From: Thauera phenolivorans
GTDB lineage: Bacteria; Pseudomonadota; Gammaproteobacteria; Burkholderiales; Rhodocyclaceae
Reading direction: 5' to 3'
DNA length: 64,000 nt
Assembly: GCF_001696715.1 (NCBI RefSeq)
Contig: NZ_MBFM01000004.1
Location: 574,737 to 638,736 of the forward strand
The position numbers and the translations under genes were made by a program. The notes below the pieces were generated by a model, which was not told the DNA's origin, did not search any database, and saw nothing but the letters and a program-made list of their open reading frames with translations. Below are positions 37,414 through 46,312 of this stretch, piece after piece. Numbering within the stretch: position 1 is the stretch's first letter; each line of letters opens with the position of its first letter.

Positions 37414-38148
37414 TTGCCCTTGCCGCTGTTCGCGACGAATGCAGCACATTGCCCGGCCCTGACCATGCTCGACATCTCAGCGCTTCTCGCCAATAAGCCC
37501 GTAGACCATCCAAATGCCGCGATCGAACACCTCTTGGCCACCTACACCCTACCCGTTTTCGGTGCGGCAAAGCAGGTCAAGCACGAGGTCGCGGCGCTGC
37601 GCGCCCTGAGTACTCTCGGCGCGCTCCCTGACAACGGTGACGAGTACCCACCCGTCACCACCTTGCGCATCACCAGGGCCAAAGCCCGCAACCTGCTCTA
37701 CCAGGACGCGCCCGACACCCTTACGTCACGGCAACAAATCGACGACGCGCTTCGTGCGCTCGTCATACATCCCACCTCAACGACGGACGGTGACCTCATC
37801 CTTCTCGAGATCCCCCAGCCCTTCCTGATGGATGCCCTGCGCCACCGCGTCCGCCAACTCGGCTTCCTGAGCGTCAGTAGGTTTGGCGGCAGCATCGCCC
37901 GACTTCCACTGCGCGCCCTCGCCGCGCTCATCGAGGACCTCGTCCCACCCGCCGAGCGCAAATCCGTGGCCGCGCAACTGCGACGCCAAGGCGTTGAAGG
38001 CGCCGATCTTCAGAGTCTTGTTCTTGGGCTCATAAAAACAGCAGGCCGTGCTGCAGTTGGAGCCGCCGGCGAGCACCTGGGTACAAGCATCGCCGAAAGA
38101 ATCGGGGCGGTGTTCAACTACGTCGCACACCAGACTCAAAGCAGCTAA
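37414..38148 (+). CDS. Unknown protein between wzz and wzx
   Basis: At most 244 aa from a TTG at 37,414, or 227 aa from the ATG at 37,465 (MLDISALL), which looks more natural; neither has a strong ribosome site. I recognise no family. It has no signal peptide or clear transmembrane segment, is mostly alpha-helical in appearance, and has a C-terminal GLIKTAGRAAVGAAGEHLG stretch. Codon use is coding-like and it is aligned with the O-antigen operon, 19 bp before the flippase gene. Could be an accessory or a leftover cargo gene. Confidence 0.6.
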   Translation: MPLPLFATNAAHCPALTMLDISALLANKPVDHPNAAIEHLLATYTLPVFGAAKQVKHEVAALRALSTLGALPDNGDEYPPVTTLRITRAKARNLLYQDAPDTLTSRQQIDDALRALVIHPTSTTDGDLILLEIPQPFLMDALRHRVRQLGFLSVSRFGGSIARLPLRALAALIEDLVPPAERKSVAAQLRRQGVEGADLQSLVLGLIKTAGRAAVGAAGEHLGTSIAERIGAVFNYVAHQTQSS

Positions 38149-38166
38149 CCCACCCGCAGACTCATA

Positions 38167-39414
38167 GTGCCCTCCACCACCAAGCGCCTCCTCAACCTCT
38201 TCCTGCGTGCCGCCACGCTAGCGAGTAAGTTCGCGCTCATCTTCGCGCTGGCGAAGTTTCTGGAGCCGGCGGAAGTGGGGCTCTACGGGCTGGTTGCGGC
38301 GACAATCGGATACTGCCTTTTCATGCTCGGCCTAGAGTTCTACACGTATTCAATGCGCGAACTGATTGCATCGCCACCGCACGCACAGCCGAGCATTCTC
38401 CGGGATCAGATAGTCTTTTACCTCTTCACCTATGCTTTATTTCTGCCGCCATTAATTTTACTTTTCATGGGTGATTTTCTGCCCTGGATGCTCGTTTGTT
38501 GGTTTTACGTACTGCTCATCCTCGAGCACGTAGCACAAGAGTTGAATCGGGTGTTGGTTGCCCTATCTCTTCAACTGGAGGCTAGCATCGTTCTGTTCGT
38601 GCGGAGTGGCGCTTGGGGCTTAGCATTGATCCCGTTGATGTGGGCTACCCCCTCCCTCAGAGAGTTACATGCTGCGCTGGCTGCTTGGTCCATTGGTGCC
38701 GCTGCGGCCTGTGCACTGGGCGCTTGGTGGATTGTGCGCAAGTTCGAAGTACAGAATCCAAAACCGATAGACTGGCGCTGGATCAAAAGGGGAGTTCGCA
38801 TCGCATTACCCATGCTAATCGCTGCTTTGGCGATTCGAGGACTATTCACCTTTGATAGATACTGGGTTGAAGCCATCGGGGGACTCGACACTTTGGGTGC
38901 TTATGTGCTCTACGCAGGAATTGGCAATGCAGTAATCTCGTTCCTCGACGCTGGCGTGGTCGTATTTTTTTACCCTCGGTTAGTGAGTGCTGCACGCACG
39001 AACGACCTCCTTGGCTACAGGACCGCGATGAAGAGCCTAAGGATTAACATTATCCTTTCTACGTGCCTGCTTACCACACTGGCTTTTAGCGCTGCTTTTT
39101 TCATTGTCGAATGGCTCGACAAGCCCGACTATGACGAAAATTTCCACCTTCTAGCTTGGATCTTGGCTGCAATGCTGATTTACGGTCTCAGCCATACACC
39201 CCACCTCGGGCTGTACGCACAAGGAAGAGATCGGACGCTCGTACTGAGTCAGTTGGCAGCATTAGTAACTTTCTTGATTTCAGCCATTGCTCTAAATGAT
39301 AGCCTCGGCGTAACTTCAGTCCCAGCCGCACTATGCGCAGCATTCGCGGCGTTGTACCTCTGGAAAGCTTTGGCATACAAAGAGATGCTCAGAGAACTCA
39401 ACGTATCCACCTAA
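38167..39414 (+). CDS. wzx: Wzx-like O-antigen flippase (MATE/MOP superfamily)
   Basis: 415 aa with about twelve predicted transmembrane helices. The first, LRAATLASKFALIFALAKFLEPAEVGLYGLV, is characteristic of polysaccharide exporters of the MOP superfamily. It should flip the undecaprenyl-diphosphate-linked repeat unit to the periplasm. GTG start at 38,167. Noticeably lower G+C than flanking core genes, as is usual for wzx. Sits directly before the legionaminic-acid genes. Confidence 0.8.
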   Translation: MPSTTKRLLNLFLRAATLASKFALIFALAKFLEPAEVGLYGLVAATIGYCLFMLGLEFYTYSMRELIASPPHAQPSILRDQIVFYLFTYALFLPPLILLFMGDFLPWMLVCWFYVLLILEHVAQELNRVLVALSLQLEASIVLFVRSGAWGLALIPLMWATPSLRELHAALAAWSIGAAAACALGAWWIVRKFEVQNPKPIDWRWIKRGVRIALPMLIAALAIRGLFTFDRYWVEAIGGLDTLGAYVLYAGIGNAVISFLDAGVVVFFYPRLVSAARTNDLLGYRTAMKSLRINIILSTCLLTTLAFSAAFFIVEWLDKPDYDENFHLLAWILAAMLIYGLSHTPHLGLYAQGRDRTLVLSQLAALVTFLISAIALNDSLGVTSVPAALCAAFAALYLWKALAYKEMLRELNVST

Positions 39415-39435
39415 TTCACTATCTAGACGTCAAAA

Positions 39436-40416
39436 ATGAAAACTGCCCTTATCACTGGAGCCGATGGCTTTATCGGCTCACACTTGACCGAACTCCTCGT
39501 CCGCGAGGGCTTCAAGGTCAAAGCACTCTCCCAATACAACTCCTTCAACTATTGGGGATGGCTCGAGGACGTTGACTGCATCGGTGACATCGAAGTCTTG
39601 AACGGTGACGTTCGCGACCCTCACTACTGCAAACACATCACGAAAGATGTGGACGTCGTTTTTCACCTGGCTGCACTTATTGCCATTCCGTACTCTTATG
39701 TCGCACCAGATAGCTACGTCGACACCAACGTGAAGGGCACACTGAACATTTGCCAGGCTGCGCTTCAGAATGGCGTCGAACGCGTCATTCACACTTCAAC
39801 CAGCGAGGTCTACGGCACCGCGCATTATGTGCCCATCGACGAAAAGCATCCGCTTCAACCTCAATCGCCATACAGCGCCTCAAAGATTGGTGCGGATGCG
39901 ATGGCAATGAGCTTTTACAACGCGTTCGACCTTCCCCTCACGATCGCGCGCCCCTTCAATACCTACGGCCCTCGACAGTCGGCGCGCGCAGTGATCCCGA
40001 CGATCATCAGCCAGATCGCGAGCGGCAAGAAGCAAATCAAGCTCGGCGACGTTACCCCGACACGCGACTTCAACTACGTTGCCGACACGTGCCGCGGTTT
40101 CCTCGCCCTTGCCCGGTGCGACAAGGCGATCGGCGAAACAGTCAATATCGGCTCGAACTTCGAGATCTCAGTGGGTGACACACTGAAACTGATCCGAGAA
40201 CTGATGAAGAGCGACGTCGAGTTCCTCACCGACGAGCAACGAATCCGCCCGGGGAAGTCCGAGGTGTTCCGCCTGTGGTGCGACAACTCCAGGATCCGCG
40301 AACTGACTGGCTTCGAACCGCAGTACAGCATCCGTGATGGCCTGCAGGCTACGGTGGAATGGTTCACCCGGCCCGAGAACCTCGCCAAGTACAAAGCCGA
40401 CATCTATAACGTCTGA
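39436..40416 (+). CDS. legB: NDP-GlcNAc 4,6-dehydratase LegB-like (SDR)
   Basis: 326 aa extended short-chain dehydrogenase. GADGFIGSHL (NAD site), HLAALIAIPYSYVAPDSYVDTNVKGT, STSEVYGTA, YSASKIGAD (catalytic Tyr and Lys) and RPFNTYGPRQSARAVIPTII. The last features match the LegB group, which makes the 4-keto-6-deoxy intermediate of legionaminic acid (GDP-linked in Campylobacter). Assignment rests on motifs plus the six pathway genes that follow. It is 7 bp from the aminotransferase gene. Confidence 0.85.
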   Translation: MKTALITGADGFIGSHLTELLVREGFKVKALSQYNSFNYWGWLEDVDCIGDIEVLNGDVRDPHYCKHITKDVDVVFHLAALIAIPYSYVAPDSYVDTNVKGTLNICQAALQNGVERVIHTSTSEVYGTAHYVPIDEKHPLQPQSPYSASKIGADAMAMSFYNAFDLPLTIARPFNTYGPRQSARAVIPTIISQIASGKKQIKLGDVTPTRDFNYVADTCRGFLALARCDKAIGETVNIGSNFEISVGDTLKLIRELMKSDVEFLTDEQRIRPGKSEVFRLWCDNSRIRELTGFEPQYSIRDGLQATVEWFTRPENLAKYKADIYNV

Positions 40417-40423
40417 ACACACC

Positions 40424-41575
40424 ATGTTCGAATCCCTTGTCCGGTTCGTTCGCGAACAGTACCGCACCAACGAGTTCATCCCGCTTCATGCACCTGTCTT
40501 CGCAGGGCATGAACGGCAGTATGTGTCGGACACCATCGAGTCGACCTTCGTCTCCAGCGTCGGCGCGTACGTCGATCGTTTTGAACGCGATATCGCGACT
40601 TACACCACTAGTCCGCGGGCTGTTGCAACGGTGAACGGAACCGCCGCCCTCCACATCGCGCTTCAATTGGCGGGCGTGCGAACCGGTGAATTGGTGATCA
40701 CCCAGCCGCTGACCTTCGTGGCGACATGCAACGCAATCGCTTACTGCAACGCCGAACCCGTTTTCGTCGACGTCGACCGCCATACGCTCGGTCTATCCCC
40801 GAAAGCACTGGCAGCGTGGCTGGAAGAGCATGCCCACCTGGGTGACGACGGCCTGTGCCGAACCAAGATGGACGGTCGAGTTGTCCGTGCATGCGTGCCC
40901 ATGCACACCTTCGGCCATCCCGCAGACCTTGATGGACTCGTTGCGGTGTGTTCCGCATGGAAGCTTGCGTTGGTTGAGGATGCGGCCGAATCGCTGGGCA
41001 GTCTTTACAAGGGACAACATACAGGCACGTTCGGGCTGCTAGGGACGCTGAGCTTCAACGGCAACAAGATCATCACGACCGGTGGCGGCGGAATGATCCT
41101 CTCTGGCGAGGCACTGGCGACACGTGCAAAGCACCTGACAACTACCGCCAAAAAACCCCATCCGTTCGAATACGTGCACGACGAGCTCGGCTACAACTAT
41201 CGGCTGCCGAACCTGAATGCAGCCCTAGGCTGTGCGCAACTCGAACAGCTTGAGGAATTCGTCGCGAACAAGCGCGAACTCGCAGCCCGCTATGCTGAGC
41301 ACTTGAAAGGCAGCGACCTTCAGTTCGTCAGCGAGCCACCGGAATGCCGCTCCAACTATTGGCTCAATGCGGTCGTGTGTGAGGACCGAGAGCAGCGCGA
41401 TGCGCTGCTGAAGGCGAGCAACGCGCAGGGTGTCATGACACGGCCAATCTGGGCCCTCATGAACCACCTCTCGATGTACGCCTCCAGCCTGAAGGGTGAG
41501 CTTGCGAACGCGGAATGGCTGGAGGCGCGAGTGGTGAACTTGCCGAGTAGCGTGGTCCAGCGGAGCCTCGCATGA
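40424..41575 (+). CDS. legC: PLP-dependent 4-aminotransferase LegC-like (DegT/DnrJ/EryC1)
   Basis: 383 aa. N-terminal FIPLHAPVFAGHERQYV, then VNGTAALHIALQLAGV, VEDAAESLGSLYKG and LSFNGNKIITTGGGGM with the Schiff-base Lys. The VRFVREQY start is characteristic of the LegC group, distinct from PseC. It would aminate C4 of the 4-keto-6-deoxy-HexNAc nucleotide. ATG 40,424; overlaps legG by four bases. Confidence 0.87.
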   Translation: MFESLVRFVREQYRTNEFIPLHAPVFAGHERQYVSDTIESTFVSSVGAYVDRFERDIATYTTSPRAVATVNGTAALHIALQLAGVRTGELVITQPLTFVATCNAIAYCNAEPVFVDVDRHTLGLSPKALAAWLEEHAHLGDDGLCRTKMDGRVVRACVPMHTFGHPADLDGLVAVCSAWKLALVEDAAESLGSLYKGQHTGTFGLLGTLSFNGNKIITTGGGGMILSGEALATRAKHLTTTAKKPHPFEYVHDELGYNYRLPNLNAALGCAQLEQLEEFVANKRELAARYAEHLKGSDLQFVSEPPECRSNYWLNAVVCEDREQRDALLKASNAQGVMTRPIWALMNHLSMYASSLKGELANAEWLEARVVNLPSSVVQRSLA

Positions 41576-42735
41576 TAGGCAAGGTCGCGGTATTCACCGG
41601 AACCCGCGCCGAATACGGCTTGCTCTACTGGCTGATGAAAGACATCCAGGCGAGCAAGCATCTGACGTTGCAGGTGATCGTCAGCGGCATGCATCTGTCA
41701 CCAGAGTTCGGGGAGACCTGGCGACAGATCGAGACGGACGGTTTTTCAATCGACGCGAAGGTAGAAATGCTGCTTTCCTCCGACACTCCAGTCGGCGTGG
41801 TCAAGTCCATGGGCTTGGGCACGATTGGTTTTGCGGATGCGCTTGATCGCCTGCGCCCTGACTTGCTCATCGTACTTGGCGACCGCTTCGAAGCACTGGC
41901 TGTCGTCCAGGCTGCGTTGATCCTGCGCATTCCCGTGGCACACCTGCACGGTGGCGAGATCACAGAAGGCGCATACGATGACGCTATCCGACATGCAATC
42001 TCGAAGATGGCGAGCCTTCACTTCACCGCAACCGAAGCGTACCGACAGCGCGTGGTTCAGATGGGAGAGTCGCCCGAGACAGTTTTCAACGTGGGCGCAA
42101 TCGGTCTCGACCATCTGCTACGCACCGCGCCCATGACGCAGACCGAGCTATCGGCTAGTTTGGGTTTCGCCCTGCGTAAGCCCTATTTCCTGATGACATA
42201 TCACCCGGTGACCGTAGTTGACGAAGATCCCGAGGAGACATTTCGTTCCATGCTGACCGCCATCGACCGCTTTCCGGACTATCAGGCGCTCCTGACCTAT
42301 CCGAACGCCGACAACGGTGGCCGTAAAATTATCCCCTTGCTTGAGGACTACGCCCATCGTCACCCCGGGCGCGCAGCAGCGGTACCGTCCTTGGGTTTCA
42401 AACGCTACCTCAGCGCATTGCGCGGCGCTGAAGCAATGATCGGAAATTCCTCGAGCGGCATTATCGAAGCACCCTCCTTCGGCGTCCCGACCATCAACAT
42501 CGGAGCCCGTCAGCAAGGACGCCTCGCGGCAGAGTCTGTACTGCATTGCAAGGCAGATACTGCGTCGATCGAGTGCGCGATCACCAAGGCGATCTCACCC
42601 GAATTCAAGCTGCGCGCCAAAAATGCCGTCAACCCATACGGTCAAGGTAATGCGGCCGCTCAGATCGTCAACGTGATCGAACGACATTGCGGACGATTCG
42701 AGAAGCACTTCTACGATCAGGTGTCCCCACCATGA
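41572..42735 (+). CDS. legG: Hydrolysing NDP-sugar 2-epimerase LegG/NeuC-like
   Basis: 387 aa GT-B-fold epimerase. Motifs: FTGTRAEYGLLYWLMKDI, VLGDRFEALA, HLHGGEITEGAYDDAIRHA, NVGAIGLDHL and IGNSSSGIIEAPSFGVPTINIG. This set is shared by NeuC (sialic) and LegG (legionaminic) hydrolysing epimerases; LegG is chosen from the adjacent legB and legC. It frees 2,4-diacetamido-2,4,6-trideoxymannose for LegI. Overlaps both neighbours by ATGA junctions. Confidence 0.88.
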   Translation: MIGKVAVFTGTRAEYGLLYWLMKDIQASKHLTLQVIVSGMHLSPEFGETWRQIETDGFSIDAKVEMLLSSDTPVGVVKSMGLGTIGFADALDRLRPDLLIVLGDRFEALAVVQAALILRIPVAHLHGGEITEGAYDDAIRHAISKMASLHFTATEAYRQRVVQMGESPETVFNVGAIGLDHLLRTAPMTQTELSASLGFALRKPYFLMTYHPVTVVDEDPEETFRSMLTAIDRFPDYQALLTYPNADNGGRKIIPLLEDYAHRHPGRAAAVPSLGFKRYLSALRGAEAMIGNSSSGIIEAPSFGVPTINIGARQQGRLAAESVLHCKADTASIECAITKAISPEFKLRAKNAVNPYGQGNAAAQIVNVIERHCGRFEKHFYDQVSPP

Positions 42736-43811
42736 ACACGCCTCATGTCTACGTCATCGCCGAAGCGGGCGTTAACCACAATGGCCAGCGCGATCTTGCC
42801 CTTGCCCTTGTAGACGCTGCAGCCGACGCCGGAGCTGACGCGGTCAAATTTCAGACTTTCAGTGCAGCCAAGCTGGCGGCGGCATCCGCTCCGAAGGCCG
42901 CGTATCAAAAGCGCAGCACCGATGCCGCCGAAAGCCAACTGGCAATGCTGAAGAAGCTCGAGCTGCCGATCGAGTGGCATGCGCCACTTCAAGCGCATGC
43001 CAGAAAGCGTGGCATCGAGTTTCTCTCCACGGCGTTCGATACCGATAGTCTGACCTTCCTTGCTGTATTGGGCATGCCCCTCTTCAAGGTCCCTTCGGGC
43101 GAACTAACCAACGGACCGCTGCTCTGGCAGTTTGCCCGCACGGGCAAACCCCTCGTTCTGTCTACTGGCATGGCCACCCTCTCGGAAGTGGAACAAGCCC
43201 TCGCGATCGTCGCCCATGCCTTGAACGCGCCGGCAGAACCCCACTCCATTGATGAGGTTTGGCGCGACTGGAGCCGGCCCGATTATCGACAGAGCCTCAA
43301 CGGTCACGTCACACTGCTGCACTGCACATCCCAATATCCAACGCCCTATGGTGAAGTGAACCTTCGGGCAATGGATACGCTCTCGACAAGCTTCGGATTA
43401 GATGTCGGGTATTCCGATCACACCGAAGGCATCTTGATTCCCGTCGCCGCCGTAGCTCGCGGTGCCAAGGTCATCGAGAAGCACTTCACGCTCGACCGCA
43501 GCTTGCCGGGTCCCGATCACCAGGCCTCCCTGGAGCCTGCAGAGCTCAAGAGGATGGTGCGCGAGATCCGGGCTTTGGAGCGCGCACTCGGCGACGGTAG
43601 CAAGAGCCCGCAGCTCAGTGAATGGGACACGCGCCAGGCAGCCCGACAGCAGGTAGTGGCTGCCCGTAACATCAGCCAGGGAGCGACGATTGTCCGCGAG
43701 GACCTGACGACCGCGCGCTGCGGTAGTGGCCTGCCACCCACCGCACTTTGGGGCTTGGTCGGCCAACGTGCCACCCGTGCGTTTGAGGCGGGCGAGGTTA
43801 TCGAGGCATGA
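42732..43811 (+). CDS. legI: N,N'-diacetyllegionaminic acid synthase LegI (NeuB family)
   Basis: 359 aa. TIM-barrel part: YVIAEAGVNHNGQRDLALALVDAAADAG, AVKFQTF, FLSTAFD, KVPSGELTN, PLVLSTGMA, GYSDHTEG and KVIEKHFTLDRSLPGPDHQASL. C-terminal SAF (antifreeze-like) domain: ARNISQGATIVREDLTTAR. Condenses the 6-deoxy-diNAc-mannose with phosphoenolpyruvate. Legionaminic rather than sialic or pseudaminic specificity is inferred from legB/legC/legG. Confidence 0.9.
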   Translation: MNTPHVYVIAEAGVNHNGQRDLALALVDAAADAGADAVKFQTFSAAKLAAASAPKAAYQKRSTDAAESQLAMLKKLELPIEWHAPLQAHARKRGIEFLSTAFDTDSLTFLAVLGMPLFKVPSGELTNGPLLWQFARTGKPLVLSTGMATLSEVEQALAIVAHALNAPAEPHSIDEVWRDWSRPDYRQSLNGHVTLLHCTSQYPTPYGEVNLRAMDTLSTSFGLDVGYSDHTEGILIPVAAVARGAKVIEKHFTLDRSLPGPDHQASLEPAELKRMVREIRALERALGDGSKSPQLSEWDTRQAARQQVVAARNISQGATIVREDLTTARCGSGLPPTALWGLVGQRATRAFEAGEVIEA

Positions 43812-44467
43812 GCACGCCAAGCGACGCGGCGCTTCCTCTCATCCTGCTCGGAGCGGGTGGCCACGCGAAAGTGTTGCTTGCGCTTGCTCAGGCAGATCGA
43901 CGCTGCGTAATTGGCGTCTGCGATCCCCAGTTGGCACAGGACGGCCAGAAACAATGGCGAGGCATCCCCGTTCTTGGAGGAGACGATGCCGTCTATGACC
44001 ATAGCCCGGCACAGATAGGACTGATCAATGGCGTAGGGCAACTAGTCGGCAACTCAAGTCGAGCTCGGCTCTACCTTGCCCTGCGTCAACGGGGCTACCA
44101 TTTTCCCGCCTTGGTGCACCCCACCGCATGGGTTGCAGATGACGTCAAGCTAAGCGACGGTGTACAAGTCATGGCTGGCGTACGCATTCAGCCTGACTCC
44201 ACCATTGGTGAGAATTCCATTATCAACACCCAGGCCAGCGTCGACCACGACTGCCGGATCGCGGAGCACGTGCATGTTGCACCCGGTGCGACGCTATGTG
44301 GTGGCGTCCATGTCGGCGCGGGCGCTTTTATCGGCGCAGGCGCCGTAGTGATCCAAAGCCTGACCGTCGGCGCCAATGCCGTCGTCGGCGCCGGGATGAC
44401 ACTCACACGATGCCTCGCTGCAGGCAACATCCAAATCGGCGCAGCAAGCCGGCTCAAAACCACTTGA
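43808..44467 (+). CDS. NeuD/LegH-like hexapeptide-repeat acetyltransferase
   Basis: 219 aa. N-terminal Rossmann-like ILLGAGGHAKVLLALAQ, then left-handed beta-helix hexapeptide repeats from about residue 105 (VMAGVRIQPDSTIGENSIINTQASVDHDCRI with the catalytic His, then VHVAPGATLCG). NeuD-type proteins O-acetylate sialic acids, while the related LegH/PglD type N-acetylates the 4-amino group. The pathway here needs a 4-N-acetyltransferase after LegC and no other candidate is present, so LegH function is inferred. ATGA overlap with legI. Confidence 0.8.
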   Translation: MSTPSDAALPLILLGAGGHAKVLLALAQADRRCVIGVCDPQLAQDGQKQWRGIPVLGGDDAVYDHSPAQIGLINGVGQLVGNSSRARLYLALRQRGYHFPALVHPTAWVADDVKLSDGVQVMAGVRIQPDSTIGENSIINTQASVDHDCRIAEHVHVAPGATLCGGVHVGAGAFIGAGAVVIQSLTVGANAVVGAGMTLTRCLAAGNIQIGAASRLKTT

Positions 44468-44481
44468 TTCCCTTAAAGAGC

Positions 44482-45534
44482 ATGAAGAACTGGCAAGACG
44501 CCCTGGTTACACCCGACACCCCCCTTGAGACCGCCATCGCGACACTCGATAGAGGCGCACTGCGCATTGTGCTCATCGCCGACGAGGAACGTCGACTCCT
44601 TGGCACGCTCACCGACGGAGACGTTCGCCGCGCCCTTCTTAAACACCTGCCGTTGGATCTTCCCGTTAGCCAGGTGATGTGCTCGGCGCCGCAGACAGCA
44701 CAACTGAGTTGGAGCAAAGACAGAATGCTTGCGGTCATGGAGAGCAAGCAACTCCTTCACTTGCCGGTAGTTGACGACGAGGGCCGCATCGTAGCTCTGG
44801 ATACCCTGCACGACCTTCTCGACCGCCGACGCTCGGACAACCCGGTTTTCCTGATGGCAGGCGGATTCGGAACGCGTCTTCACCCCCTTACCCACGACTG
44901 CCCAAAACCCCTACTCAAGGTCGGCGGCAAGCCTATCCTCGAAATCATCCTCGAAGGCTTCATCAAATCTGGTTTTCATCGCTTTTTCATTTCAACACAC
45001 TATCTCCCAGAGATGATCCGTGATCATTTTGGGGACGGATCCCGCTGGGGCGTAACGATCCGCTATGTGCACGAGGAGACACCGCTCGGCACTGGCGGGG
45101 CCCTCGGTCTTTTACCCCATGACGAGATCGAAAGCCCCCTGTTGATGATGAACGGCGATTTGCTCACCACGCTCGACTACCGTGAGCTTCTCGCTTTTCA
45201 CAATGAACACGGCGGCGTCGCAACGATGTGCGTCCGTAACTACGAGTTCCAGGTTCCGTACGGTGTCATTCAAAGCGAAGGCCATCGGATCCGTTCCATG
45301 ATCGAGAAACCCATCCAGCGATTTTTCATTAACGCCGGGATTTATGTGCTTTCGCCCGAGATCATCAAGACGGTGAAGACTCAGACGCGCATAGATTTAC
45401 CCACACTCCTCGAACGGGAAATATCCATAGGGAGCGATGTAACCATGTTCCCCTTGCACGAGTATTGGCTCGACATCGGAAAGATGGACGATTTCAAACG
45501 CGCCCAGAGCGAAATCAACGGACTCTTCCAATGA
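44482..45534 (+). CDS. ptmE: CBS-domain sugar-phosphate nucleotidyltransferase PtmE-like
   Basis: 350 aa. Two N-terminal CBS motifs (to about residue 120) are fused to a nucleotidyltransferase: LMAGGFGTRLHPLTHDCPKPLLKVGGKPILE, LGTGGALGLL, LMMNGDLLT and a late HEYWLDIGKMDDF. This fusion matches PtmE, which in Campylobacter makes the GDP-hexosamine entering the legionaminic route. Its presence suggests GDP- rather than UDP-linked intermediates here. ATG 44,482; overlaps legF by four bases. Confidence 0.83.
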   Translation: MKNWQDALVTPDTPLETAIATLDRGALRIVLIADEERRLLGTLTDGDVRRALLKHLPLDLPVSQVMCSAPQTAQLSWSKDRMLAVMESKQLLHLPVVDDEGRIVALDTLHDLLDRRRSDNPVFLMAGGFGTRLHPLTHDCPKPLLKVGGKPILEIILEGFIKSGFHRFFISTHYLPEMIRDHFGDGSRWGVTIRYVHEETPLGTGGALGLLPHDEIESPLLMMNGDLLTTLDYRELLAFHNEHGGVATMCVRNYEFQVPYGVIQSEGHRIRSMIEKPIQRFFINAGIYVLSPEIIKTVKTQTRIDLPTLLEREISIGSDVTMFPLHEYWLDIGKMDDFKRAQSEINGLFQ

Positions 45535-46217
45535 AAATTCTCGCACTGATCCCCGCGCGAGGCGGTTCGAAGCGGCTTCCCGGCAAGAACATAAAACCCC
45601 TCAACGGTCTCCCGCTGATAGCGTGGACGATCCGGAGTGCCCAGCAAAGCGGCGTCTGTGCCGCAATACAAGTCTCCACCGATGACCCGCGCATTGCCGA
45701 GGTCGCGACGCAATACGGTGCCGAGGTTCCTGGACTACGTCCGGCAGAACTCTCAACTGATACGGCGACGAGTGTTGATGTAGCACTTCACGCGCTTGAT
45801 TGTTACGAACAAAAGGAAGGGCCGATCGACGGATTGATGCTCCTTCAACCCACATCGCCATTCCGGCGCGTCGAGACAATACGAGAGGGTGTTCGGCTGT
45901 ATGAGAGGTACAACGCCGGACGTCCTGTTGTTAGCTTTAGTCCCGCTCTGACACATCCTAACTGGTGTTTCAAGAGGGCCGCTGATGGGATGGAGCCGTT
46001 TTTGGGCTGGGCAGACTTAAGCGCGAGATCTCAGGATTTAAGCACAGCTTGGACCCTTAACGGGACTCTCTATTTGATCTGTCCAAATGATTTAAGAACG
46101 GCGAGAACATTTGTCACTCCGAATTTATCACCCCTACTTCTTCACGATTATCGAGAGGGAGTCGACATCGATACCCCAGAGGACTGGGCGCTAGCCGAGC
46201 GGCTGGCTAAAGACTAA
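45531..46217 (+). CDS. legF: CMP-legionaminic acid synthetase LegF (NeuA family)
   Basis: 228 aa cytidylyltransferase. LALIPARGGSKRLPGKNIKPLNG (CTP site), VSTDDPRIAEVA, LLQPTSPFR and DTPEDWALAE with the expected acidic residues. It activates the nine-carbon sugar with CMP for transfer. The shorter, single-domain form is that of LegF/PseF. G+C falls towards its 3' end, continuing into the next gene. Confidence 0.88.
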   Translation: MKILALIPARGGSKRLPGKNIKPLNGLPLIAWTIRSAQQSGVCAAIQVSTDDPRIAEVATQYGAEVPGLRPAELSTDTATSVDVALHALDCYEQKEGPIDGLMLLQPTSPFRRVETIREGVRLYERYNAGRPVVSFSPALTHPNWCFKRAADGMEPFLGWADLSARSQDLSTAWTLNGTLYLICPNDLRTARTFVTPNLSPLLLHDYREGVDIDTPEDWALAERLAKD

Positions 46218-46312
46218 CCACACGATAATCTGGATCGATTAAAAACAAAACCATGGAATATATAGAACGCCATCTTTAACGCCCAGTATTTTTTCCTCAC
46301 TCCACTGCACCC

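Noticed and set aside
46255-46270. TATATA as a promoter for the low-G+C gene
   Set aside because: A -10-like hexamer at 46,259 is present, but no acceptable -35 lies 16-18 bp upstream and the stretch is simply AT-rich.
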